A model generated the notes under the pieces. It saw nothing but the letters and a program-made list of their open reading frames with translations, did no database searches and was not told where the DNA came from. Of a stretch of 64,000 nt of DNA, positions 40,001 to 48,498 are shown in pieces. Each line of letters opens with the position of its first letter. Position 1 is the stretch's first letter. The DNA comes from Didymodactylos carnosus (lineage: Eukaryota > Rotifera > Eurotatoria > Philodinida > Philodinidae): positions 16,357-80,356 of the forward strand of contig CAJNOQ010000082.1 in assembly GCA_905250885.1 (NCBI GenBank). The letters are read 5' to 3'. The position numbers and the translations under genes were made by a program.

Positions 40001-43000
40001 ATTACTTACTGGTTATATCATTGAAATTTTTCAACATTTAATCGAGCGACAGAAACTGAAAAACCAATCAATCATTGGTAAAGTTTTAAAAATGCTACAT
40101 TTTAGTGAATCTACCGTAATGAATACCGAGATTTACTATAGACTCGTACGTTTTTGCAAAGTCGTCGCTAACAACCAACCAAATGAAATCGATCAAGCTC
40201 GTATACTTTCAATGCTTCAATTCACTCAATCAGCAATCGTTCGCAAAGATGGATGTACACTTGCCAAAGCCTTAGCTGAACATGGCCAAACTTTAACAAC
40301 ATCAGTTATGGATGCACTCGTTCATATATTGAATAATGATACTGACATTAATATTCAAGAGTATGCATTAACAGTTATGAATCTAGCAAATTCGGACAAT
40401 CAAAATATGGATAATGATTTTGTACAGATGCTTGACACGATTGATCACCAAAATACAACAGACGACGAATTTCTATTAGAAATATCAAGAAAAATCTCTC
40501 GAACGAGTTTAAAATTATCTGAAAAAGATCTGTTGCGATTGTCACATATGCTTTACACTTGCAATATTGATTCAAAACGGAAAGCGGCTAGCTACATCGT
40601 ATCAGTTGCTGAAAATGGCAGAAAGCTTCTAGATGAAATATTTCATATTATATATGCCACTCTTCGTGATGATACTGTTAATATTTATACTATCAAATTA
40701 CTGCTCAGGTCATCTGTAAAACAGCCGGCGTTTTTAATTAATGACCTCTTATATCTGGTCGTTTATTCAATGCATAGTGTTGTGCGAGAAAAAGCTCAAA
40801 AAATACTTGCAGATCATGGCGACAATCCGAAAGTGCAATTATTCTTTAACACCGAACGAAATCCAGAAAATCTAGATAAAATGGTATCAAACTATGATGT
40901 TTATCTTATAGAAAAGTTATCATCAAATAATGAAAATGAAATATTCATGGCTTTAAAAGTCATACAAAATATGATAACCGTAGAGAAACAAATTGCGTCT
41001 GATCTTCTTCTTGCCGTGACTTTGAAACTCAACACTCATAACGACATTGTTGCAGACATACTTTGTGCAACAATGATTCATAGAAGTAGAATAGAAGAAG
41101 ATATTTACCAAGAAATTGAGAAAACTTTTCTTATTTATCAAACACCAAAAATGATGAATCTCATCCGAATATTGGCAGAACAGCAAATCGAATTGGAATC
41201 AAAGACAATCAAAACTGTCTTCAATATTCTCTGTAGGAGAACAGATGAAAAAGCATTATGCAGGGACGCAGTCATAATTATGGAACAAATAGCTCGACAT
41301 CAGCTTTTATCAAAAGAAATTCTTTCCTATTTCGTTGAACGAATTTCTAATGAGTCCAAAGAAGATATTCAGACTAGTTTTAATGTTATACGCTATCAAA
41401 TCCTACATAGTCAAATGGATGATATGCTTGACTCATTACCGATAATCCCACTTCCGCAAGGAATTGATAACCAAAGATTGTTTCAACTGAAAACATTCGA
41501 ACAATATCTTGGTACCGTGCAAACTTTACTTTTTGTAGATTCCTTTAATCCAACAGTATTAAACTGGCCGGCAGAACGATGGTCACGTGAATGTCTGTGC
41601 TTCGATTTACTGAAAAGATATCAGGATGCAACACCTGATTCAGTGTACATTTTCTACCATCAATTGACTCTACTCGAAATATCCAGACAATACGGATTTT
41701 ATAGCGATGTGCGTGATTTGATCTTACAAACGCTTATTCAAAAACAATGTACGTATTCCTTAGATCTAGGGACCATCAGTGATTTATTGATTTATCTAAC
41801 TATATTAAAAAATAATCCATTACAAATGCTACAAGCAAACGAACCTAACTGGTTACTTAATATGCGTCGATATTATGTTCGAGAGAAAATGAGTCAATAT
41901 TTAAGCGACAGTATATTTTCAAAGTCAATGATCGATCATATAGTTGATCGAATTACTGAACAAGAAAATCTTCCAGCAGAGTTGATCGAATTGTTTCTCC
42001 AAACGGCGATTAAGCCTGAGCACATTCTGATATTTCTCCATCTTATGAGTGATTACGGATTGACGAAAAATGATGTTACAAGCTTATTTGCTAGTCTAAA
42101 AGTCACATCAGGTTTTAAAACCTTAAAAAAACAGATGGAATGTTTTATTCTAAATCGGACATTGGCATCTCGTTGGTTTGGTTCTCCAAATGATCTAGCA
42201 CTTGGTCGAGTGTATTTAGAAGCTTTGCTTAACAACGGATGGACTTTTGTAAGACTCAATGATATGCTAAAGGCGATTAAAATCGATTCCGACACATTTG
42301 ATACTTTCAAGGAATTTCTTGTCTGTTTGAAAATTATCGTCGATTATGAAATGAACGAAAATAGTGAGACTGAACTAAACACAATATTTTCTACCATAGG
42401 TCATCAATTGTGGCGATCAAAGGTTCATTCTATTGCCATAGAAAATCAATTTGGTTTGACAAGTTCTGAGAAAAATCTTTTCATGCTATTAACTGAAATC
42501 GATCATGTCAATAAAACAAGGTTCTTGACTGAATTAACTCAAACAATGAGTACTATCGATCAAGCGTTCAGATGCGACTCGTCGGTCCTTCGACAAAACA
42601 AGCCAATTAGTGAATGGACAATATCGCACATTCAAAAATGGGCTCAACAATTTTTGCTTCAGCAATCGGAAAAACTAAGTGGAGTAAGACTATATGAAAT
42701 AATGGCAGTCATTAAACGTGCTATTTATCTTGATTTGAACGTTGAACCACGTGCTATTCAATTAGTATCAGTTTTAATCGTTCTTGATTCGAATCATCAA
42801 CGGGGACGTTTACTACAAATATTGACCGGAGAAGGGAAATCAACGATTGTATCTATCTTAGCAGTGATCAAAGCGCTAGAACACAAAAAAGTCGATATAG
42901 TAACAAGTTCGATGGTATTAGCCAAGCGAGATGCAAGAAAACGACAAATATTCTATAACATGTTCAATTTAACTGTCGCATGCAATGATGACGTCACCAG

Positions 43001-44660
43001 CTACGTATCGGGTCAAAAAGCATGTTATCAAGCGGATATTGTTTATGGTACTTGTAGTCAGTTTCAGTTTGACATTCTGCGTCATGAATACAGCCTGTTG
43101 GATACACGTAAAGATCGAGGCTACGATGTAGTGATTATTGATGAAGTCGACAGCATGCTTATCGATGAAAACAGTACTATCGCTCGTCTCGCCGATCCTT
43201 TACCAGGTATGGAGTACCTCAATCCATTGTTATACGGCATATGTCAAAGCGTGAATAATGATGAAGAAGTAGAAGCAAATCGAGATGGGATTGTTGAGCA
43301 AATTAAAGATCTGATTAACAATCCAAAACCTGCAATAAAAATACCTTGCCATCTGCATGATTTTGTCCATCAATCAATTCCCTCATGGGTTGATCATGCT
43401 ATCCGTGCCAAAATCGAATACCGACTGGATCATCATTATTTGATCAAAACAGATGAAATAGGTGTGAAACGTATTACACCTATCGATTATTCTAATACAG
43501 GCGTCATACAATGTAATACTACATTTAGTAATGGTGCACATCAATGTCTTCAGATAAAACACGGATTAAAAATGACTCCTTTAACTGTTACTACAAATTA
43601 TATGTCTAACGTAGGTCTGTTTACCCGCTACAAAAATCAAATTTATGGATTTACTGGTACTCTTGGCTCCGAAAGTGCCAAAGATCTTTTACGAAAAGTT
43701 TATAACGTGGATACAATTGTCATACCGTCTTTCAAAGAGAAACGTCATTTCTCATTCAATGCTATACTGACCTCAACAGATGAAGAATGGTTGGAGACAA
43801 TTACTTCAAATACGGTGAATAATATGGACCTTAACCGGGCAGTGTTAATCATTTGTGAAACAATACTTGATGCTAAAACAGTTGCCAAAGCAGTTCAACG
43901 TGCTTACCCGACTGGCACAGTCCATCTGTATACAGATAATACTGATGCTATTGAACCTAACGTCATTTCAAATCGAATTCAACCTCGACAGATTATTGTT
44001 GCGACAAATTTAGTTGGTCGTGGAACAGATCTACAGACTAGTCCAGATGTCGAAAATAGCGGTGGTCTTCATGTTTGTCTGACATTTTTGCCAGACAATT
44101 TGCGTGTAGAACAGCAAGCACTTGGTCGAACATCTAGACAAGGCAATCGAGGCACATCGCAGATGATTCTACGTTTACATCGTTTACAACTTCAAATGTC
44201 CTATCCAGAGTATGCATGTGGAAATGAAAAAGATCTCACTGATCCCATTCGTTTTATATATGAATGGCGAGAAAAGGCTGAGTGCGCTCATTTAGATCGA
44301 ATTTTGGAAAGAGAAGTTCCAGAAATCAAAGAAAAAGATGATTTATTTCGACAATTTTGTGATCTTCTTGGTAAACTACGAACGCAGGATAATGACTTCT
44401 ATAAATTACTCAGCGTGAAAGAGCGATGGGCTCTTTGGTCAAAATCAGTAGAACATGCACATCAAGCGCGACAAGCATTAGAAAAGAAAATAATAAACGC
44501 AGGATTTCGACTTGTAGACATACCTCGTGATGCCAATAGTCTTTTCCATGCCGTGTCTCATCATCTTGGTCGAGTGAACGATATAAATAAAATCAAAACT
44601 ATGGTAATTGAACATATTGAGAAAAATGAAGAATTGTACAAGGAAATGGATGAGACATAA
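37008..44660 (+). CDS. Giant HEAT-repeat/SecA-like ATPase with start of an OTU domain
   Basis: Encodes 2550 residues from ATG 37008 to TAA 44658. Residues of about 50-1300 are HEAT-type helical repeats, and about 1300-1900 are helical linker. A complete SecA-type DEAD motor follows: Walker A LTGEGKST (about 1939), YGTCSQFQFD, Walker B IIDEVDSM (about 2044), GFTGTLG, ATNLVGRGTD (about 2334) and the arginine-finger motif GRTSRQGNRG (about 2372). These motifs imply ATP-driven polypeptide or nucleic-acid translocation; SecA is bacterial, so ancient transfer is likely. The last 46 residues open an OTU cysteine-protease fold (D2508-A-N-S2511-L-F-H-A) with Ser in place of the catalytic Cys. The frame continues past the TAA. 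The 5' end lies 17 bp from a transposon end, so upstream exons may be lost. Paralogous to the pseudogene at 19898-26579. Confidence 0.9.
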   Translation: MDEQHYSIANTFFGTSVNSNFASLANEHEMLANSSTIAQISIDVRNGDCLPPNSLCEIRKLSNDIHAVNSDNEKYILCAHAAHHSDFIEPIYFDNLSKLLIETDETIRQCVLWAFTSTMACSVALTPTNIDLVYNLLTDKSLGWSASFFFRKLSENEEYTKMISDGIWISMIDLLFDQKMDEQVCIIIVQTISNIFRSRKSISNEIKRRLQILIMSDNVSEKLLLAAIHALKMLVIDEEQLEPETLKRLQELMIMSNETVAECAREFHYILHDKQTLSNVQHHTRSSQMKSELVATQNILISHSKEEFIEPTNELLPLDYLISQDDQTDQTFNQEHQSKVIRSGDHQPFYYTMMMKIKNLHHVARQGELTLKDFFYLTRKLKKDSYTFLTLEDTSTVHERIIEVLRSSAEVEQNIPRYVVDTIIDCLTPETKKLNRLCVDCLLIILGKQHQLENVYIDKIEQILMTTNDMEVKQKLIEIYADCASKGHHVQLDLESIQQNLQSKTSCVKVSYLFFKAVAVEKRTLSPEQILILTDVAMSKHYLLKARENCSWALAYNIKETKDKKSFSSKLLDDLGLMLEDPAETIRHSSALAVCYYADDNNCDVPDNILERLAVVSLKSDSHISCNILSVYLKLTKRKYLPTVILDNICNLIYHPEFDLRYRSIWILKCAVDNGQELTSNILKIIDYCLKSSESGVCNTAGMIFVNYWRQRIVRNDRDLAFALSSNIENLVFIFRNRLELNVRREALHLLKLLVDKNYDLTNTLLQLIEYCFYDSDASISICAVNILTSYSKQHILPTRTIICLENLLTTETANVADILPVLKKVVDQGHMLSEKSITHLGYLLLKIDDPNNVVILLSHVDRYQPLSKTVNDLLRQDYYTKILRYSTCARSLDEAISGFINLTANGTQLSQSVLDSLFFLLKSSDRQMKLMPIVVNVTENGQQLKNNEHICTLTRIFFDSDDKSLIDLVRIFRNLSRMNQVIPDPVIEFLENFLVNSLLTGYIIEIFQHLIERQKLKNQSIIGKVLKMLHFSESTVMNTEIYYRLVRFCKVVANNQPNEIDQARILSMLQFTQSAIVRKDGCTLAKALAEHGQTLTTSVMDALVHILNNDTDINIQEYALTVMNLANSDNQNMDNDFVQMLDTIDHQNTTDDEFLLEISRKISRTSLKLSEKDLLRLSHMLYTCNIDSKRKAASYIVSVAENGRKLLDEIFHIIYATLRDDTVNIYTIKLLLRSSVKQPAFLINDLLYLVVYSMHSVVREKAQKILADHGDNPKVQLFFNTERNPENLDKMVSNYDVYLIEKLSSNNENEIFMALKVIQNMITVEKQIASDLLLAVTLKLNTHNDIVADILCATMIHRSRIEEDIYQEIEKTFLIYQTPKMMNLIRILAEQQIELESKTIKTVFNILCRRTDEKALCRDAVIIMEQIARHQLLSKEILSYFVERISNESKEDIQTSFNVIRYQILHSQMDDMLDSLPIIPLPQGIDNQRLFQLKTFEQYLGTVQTLLFVDSFNPTVLNWPAERWSRECLCFDLLKRYQDATPDSVYIFYHQLTLLEISRQYGFYSDVRDLILQTLIQKQCTYSLDLGTISDLLIYLTILKNNPLQMLQANEPNWLLNMRRYYVREKMSQYLSDSIFSKSMIDHIVDRITEQENLPAELIELFLQTAIKPEHILIFLHLMSDYGLTKNDVTSLFASLKVTSGFKTLKKQMECFILNRTLASRWFGSPNDLALGRVYLEALLNNGWTFVRLNDMLKAIKIDSDTFDTFKEFLVCLKIIVDYEMNENSETELNTIFSTIGHQLWRSKVHSIAIENQFGLTSSEKNLFMLLTEIDHVNKTRFLTELTQTMSTIDQAFRCDSSVLRQNKPISEWTISHIQKWAQQFLLQQSEKLSGVRLYEIMAVIKRAIYLDLNVEPRAIQLVSVLIVLDSNHQRGRLLQILTGEGKSTIVSILAVIKALEHKKVDIVTSSMVLAKRDARKRQIFYNMFNLTVACNDDVTSYVSGQKACYQADIVYGTCSQFQFDILRHEYSLLDTRKDRGYDVVIIDEVDSMLIDENSTIARLADPLPGMEYLNPLLYGICQSVNNDEEVEANRDGIVEQIKDLINNPKPAIKIPCHLHDFVHQSIPSWVDHAIRAKIEYRLDHHYLIKTDEIGVKRITPIDYSNTGVIQCNTTFSNGAHQCLQIKHGLKMTPLTVTTNYMSNVGLFTRYKNQIYGFTGTLGSESAKDLLRKVYNVDTIVIPSFKEKRHFSFNAILTSTDEEWLETITSNTVNNMDLNRAVLIICETILDAKTVAKAVQRAYPTGTVHLYTDNTDAIEPNVISNRIQPRQIIVATNLVGRGTDLQTSPDVENSGGLHVCLTFLPDNLRVEQQALGRTSRQGNRGTSQMILRLHRLQLQMSYPEYACGNEKDLTDPIRFIYEWREKAECAHLDRILEREVPEIKEKDDLFRQFCDLLGKLRTQDNDFYKLLSVKERWALWSKSVEHAHQARQALEKKIINAGFRLVDIPRDANSLFHAVSHHLGRVNDINKIKTMVIEHIEKNEELYKEMDET

Positions 44661-47600
44661 CGACATTGGGCTATCAGCCGTGCACTCAACGTCAATATAG
44701 TTCTATTTCGTAGTGATTATGGTAGCCCATATGTCTATAAGCGTATAGGTGCACAACATACATGTTTCATCGGCTATGAAGTCAATACACATTATGTTCC
44801 AGTTGAACCATTGGATCCAGGTAATGAACTAGCAGAAGCGTATCTGGGCGACGTTGATGTTGACGACGTTGAAATACTAACATTAGCGTCAGAGAACAAA
44901 ATTAAATCTATTGTATCCACAGGTTTACATAACTTGTGGACAGACAAAAAACAACAGAAACTTCACGATTTATTATCAGTAAGAACCGTCAGTACCGATC
45001 TAAAAACTGGCTTTAATGATTTCCAAAATCAGATCCTAGAAGAATACAAGACCAATAAAATCATCAAAAATCCTTATTACCTCATTCTAGAAGCTAATGA
45101 AACGATTGCTAAACTTGCATCATGGTTGAGCCATATGCGATCGATTACCAGCCATGTATTTGGTAACGAAAAAATGAAATCTATAGACGATGCTATCGCC
45201 AAGTTAAAACAAGCGATAGAGCTTGACCCTGTATTTGCGTTTAGTGCATCGGTTACTCTTGCTTATCTCGCTATCCACAAACATGAGCCGAAGCATACTT
45301 ATAAAATTGATGCTAAATCGTATTTAGTTCAAGCTCAAAAGAATCTTGAACAGTTTATTTTACCACAACTATATAGTATGCATCGAGAAACAAACGAAAA
45401 TAATGCTCAAGATTTTTTTTTCGATGATTTTGGCAAACAAACACAGATGAAAATCGAAATACTGGAATTGTATCAACATTATGTTAGTCAAGCAATCGGC
45501 ATAATAGAGAGTTCACAGAAATTGGTTGATGTTTCCTCAACAAATAATGGAACAGTGCTCATGGGAAAGAAAATGTATGGTAATGAGATTAAAAAGTTTA
45601 TTCAAAAACATCAAGGTACCATTGAGCTAAGTTTTCACGACCTTACAGTTCACAACGACATTATAAAACATGATCAAGCTCTTAACCTACTTGCTTTATT
45701 ACCTGATGATTATAAACATATATCAATTAATATTATGAATGGTAATCGTGAAACTATAGATGAAATATTTTCAGAGACAAATCTATCTACTCTAACCTTA
45801 ACTATTCCATATTTGAACGGCGATGAACTCATCAATCTTGTTCAAGAGAATTTTGTTGATCTCACTCTTACTGGATCCATCGAACAGTACAAGCGTGCTA
45901 TCAATAGTTACCCTAGCGTAGTTGTTCTGGAGACGGATTTAAAGAGAGAACGATTATCACAAAATGATGGGATACAAGCTATCAAGCTTGAAGGCAATGT
46001 TATCAAGTCAGTATGTTTTGAATCAATTGATTTACAAATCGCAAATACGATTGTGAAAAATGTTGAAAAAGTACGTTACTCATTGACATTCAATCAAGTA
46101 CCAATCTCTCAAATGCGTGAAATGATTAAAACTGTTCCAAAATCATTTTCATGTAAATTTCAGAACCTGACGAAATGGGCTGCATATAATTTTGTTAAGA
46201 ACAGTAACGAATGCAGTTTCATCTTAAGCTTATCTGAATTGACAAATAACCATGCATGTGATATTCTGGAAAATTTTGATCGAAATGAACACGATGTCAA
46301 TGCTAGTTTAAAAGCCATCACCGAGCATTTTATGTCTAGTGATCAGTTATACGAAGAACTTAATATATTCAAAAATTTGGGTGTGAGTCAGTTAATCGTC
46401 ATCAATGAGCTTCATTCACGGCCTTGGATTAGCGTCTCCACTGTAGCCCTACTTGGCATCGGCCAAATTATCGGCGGTGTATGCTTAGGAGCTCTGTCTG
46501 GTTGTGTTGGCGGTTCTCTAGCTCTGTCTTTAATCTACGAAGGCGTCAGCGACATTTACTATGCCATCAAAGGAGCGATCTCTCGACAACTCTCATTTAG
46601 AGATTACGCTATTCAAAAAGGTATTAGTCTTTCTATTTGTTTCATTTCGATCGGATTGTCTGCAGTGAGTAAAGGGGCAAAAGCTGTTCAGACCGGTACA
46701 CAAAGTACCATGCAATTATTGAAACAAACAGCTCAAGAAGCTAAGGGAATTTTGAAAAACGGTGTTCGTGTGCTTACGAAAGGTGCCATTCAAGGAACTG
46801 CGAAAGTTAGTTGGGTTTTAGCATGCGAAAAAGTTGGTATAACTTGTGTGACAACTGGTATTAGAGAAATCGCCAACTATTCTCTAGATATCACAACTAA
46901 TAAGGTTTTATCGTCAGCCCGATCAACCATTTCTGATGAAATTGAGCGTATTATCAATACTGAACGGGACAATGAAGTCTATAATCGTATATTGAACCGA
47001 GCTCTGTCTGCTGATGCATATTTCGAAAACGATCGATGGGCACTAGAAATAGAAGAACTTGTGATAAAAATCTTGACAAAGCAAAAGAATGGATACGTCG
47101 AAATAGCTAAATCGCTTGGAAAAGGATTTGGAAATGTACTTCTCAATCACACGAAACAGTTCGCAGCAGAAAAACAAAAGAAAAACATAAACGATTTTCT
47201 CAATATCGGTCAAACATTACATTCAGTATATCGAATAACAAGGAATAGTTATGAAATACTCACAATTACAAACACATTTTTGGACACTTTCATGAGGGAA
47301 TTAACTGAACTCACACCGAAAATACCAACTTTTCAAGATCTTCTTGTAAGTGCTTCAAATCGATCGATTTCCTTAGAGATGGCTGAAAAAGCTCACCAAC
47401 TCCTAGTAGACAGCGATATTCTTACCAAGAATGGTGCTATCAACGCTCGGTTCCATAAGCTCGAAGAGACTTGCGATTTTGTCGGACAACATTGTACTTC
47501 GCATGAATATATTGATGAACCTGTTCGGAGTTTTAAAGGAAAACTGGTGAAAGAAGTGCAACAAATTGATTTTGCCAGTAATGATATCAAAAACTATGTA

Positions 47601-48422
47601 CTGATCGTCTTGAATAAGCTTATTACATTCAATAAAAAATCCTTACGCATGTCCATAATTCACAAGAAGATTGTTCAACAGCTAGCTGACCAAATTATTT
47701 TGATCTTACATGCCAATGTTATGGCACATTTAACCACTTATATTGCACAAGTGATTGATTCATTCTCGGACAAAATACAATTAAAGCTCAGTTCGAAAGG
47801 TACAGTGAGTCAACAGTTGATGGAAAATTGTGCATTAAGAGAGATAAATGTTCTTTCTAATGATTTGGTGCGAGATTATCAGAGTGGAAAAATTCAACTA
47901 GCAGCTGACGCTGTAAAAAAACTGCATGATCTTAAGAAAAAAAGCAAAGATGAAAATTTCATATCAAAGAACTTTACGGAAGAACTAGCTCTTCGAGTTT
48001 CTGATAATAAACCAGGTACTATAATTGAAATTGGTATCCTTGCGGCTTTAACTGGCGTACCCATCTGTGTTATTCCACACTACACAAACAACGAATTGTC
48101 TGAAGAGAAAAATGTTAATCGAATAGAATATAGCGAACCGTACACAGATGAGTTCGTGAATGGCCATTATGGAACAGCAATGGATGGTGTGGTCACCGAT
48201 GGTCGACAAGATTGCATGTATGCTGCTATGTTAAGGAAATCATCTAATCGTTATCAGTCAATACAGGACATGCGAACTACATGTGCCGCATTTATTTTGA
48301 CTAATCCTGATTATATTGCAAGTGTTTTACCTGCGATCGATGTTATTTATGCAAATCCAAATGTACTCCGACAAAAGCAGATGATGATGGAAGGTGGCTC
48401 GCTTAGAAACGAGCAAAACTAA
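44661..48422 (+). CDS. In-frame continuation: OTU C-half, helical region, permuted OTU-like module
   Basis: Same frame as 37008-44660, entered directly after TAA 44658-44660. The first 50 codons (44661-44810) complete the OTU fold: an ISRALNVNIVLF strand-helix pair and the catalytic-His strand NTHYVPV (His codon 44790). From 44811, about 1200 residues follow: a TPR-like stretch (AIELDP, near 45220), an LRR-like low-identity region, a Gly/Ala-rich hydrophobic segment (46430-46670) that could enter membranes, and long helices. Near the end EIGILAALTGVPICVI, then GHYG (His 48165), then DGRQDCMYAAM (Cys 48213) give OTU elements in swapped order. No ATG begins this part; an ORF from 44811 would use TTG. 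It therefore reads as part of the upstream protein. It ends with TAA 48420-48422. Confidence 0.85.
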   Translation, partial: RHWAISRALNVNIVLFRSDYGSPYVYKRIGAQHTCFIGYEVNTHYVPVEPLDPGNELAEAYLGDVDVDDVEILTLASENKIKSIVSTGLHNLWTDKKQQKLHDLLSVRTVSTDLKTGFNDFQNQILEEYKTNKIIKNPYYLILEANETIAKLASWLSHMRSITSHVFGNEKMKSIDDAIAKLKQAIELDPVFAFSASVTLAYLAIHKHEPKHTYKIDAKSYLVQAQKNLEQFILPQLYSMHRETNENNAQDFFFDDFGKQTQMKIEILELYQHYVSQAIGIIESSQKLVDVSSTNNGTVLMGKKMYGNEIKKFIQKHQGTIELSFHDLTVHNDIIKHDQALNLLALLPDDYKHISINIMNGNRETIDEIFSETNLSTLTLTIPYLNGDELINLVQENFVDLTLTGSIEQYKRAINSYPSVVVLETDLKRERLSQNDGIQAIKLEGNVIKSVCFESIDLQIANTIVKNVEKVRYSLTFNQVPISQMREMIKTVPKSFSCKFQNLTKWAAYNFVKNSNECSFILSLSELTNNHACDILENFDRNEHDVNASLKAITEHFMSSDQLYEELNIFKNLGVSQLIVINELHSRPWISVSTVALLGIGQIIGGVCLGALSGCVGGSLALSLIYEGVSDIYYAIKGAISRQLSFRDYAIQKGISLSICFISIGLSAVSKGAKAVQTGTQSTMQLLKQTAQEAKGILKNGVRVLTKGAIQGTAKVSWVLACEKVGITCVTTGIREIANYSLDITTNKVLSSARSTISDEIERIINTERDNEVYNRILNRALSADAYFENDRWALEIEELVIKILTKQKNGYVEIAKSLGKGFGNVLLNHTKQFAAEKQKKNINDFLNIGQTLHSVYRITRNSYEILTITNTFLDTFMRELTELTPKIPTFQDLLVSASNRSISLEMAEKAHQLLVDSDILTKNGAINARFHKLEETCDFVGQHCTSHEYIDEPVRSFKGKLVKEVQQIDFASNDIKNYVLIVLNKLITFNKKSLRMSIIHKKIVQQLADQIILILHANVMAHLTTYIAQVIDSFSDKIQLKLSSKGTVSQQLMENCALREINVLSNDLVRDYQSGKIQLAADAVKKLHDLKKKSKDENFISKNFTEELALRVSDNKPGTIIEIGILAALTGVPICVIPHYTNNELSEEKNVNRIEYSEPYTDEFVNGHYGTAMDGVVTDGRQDCMYAAMLRKSSNRYQSIQDMRTTCAAFILTNPDYIASVLPAIDVIYANPNVLRQKQMMMEGGSLRNEQN

Positions 48423-48498
48423 AGTCAGCCCTCACCCCAATACGACTTATGTGATAAACAACAGAGCACCCCACAGATGACATCTGTACCAGATGAAG
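48423..48498 (+). CDS. Open exon tail beyond the second TAA
   Basis: Twenty-five more in-frame sense codons rich in Gln, Ser, Pro and Thr, ending with one base (phase 1) at a strong 5' splice site, GTAAGC, at 48499. This tail makes biological sense only if the second TAA is bypassed or a recent mutation. Its open frame and matching donor phase are the evidence that it belongs to the gene. Confidence 0.6.

Noticed and set aside
44636-44677. 42-bp intron that would remove the first TAA
   Set aside because: It has GT and AG ends and keeps the frame, but the donor (GTACAA) is weak and removal would delete residues that align with the OTU core. Kept only as an alternative.
44811-48422. Independent gene starting at 44811
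   Set aside because: The codon at 44811 is TTG, not ATG. The upstream 50 codons are open in the same frame and complete the OTU fold, so this is a continuation of the 37008 frame.
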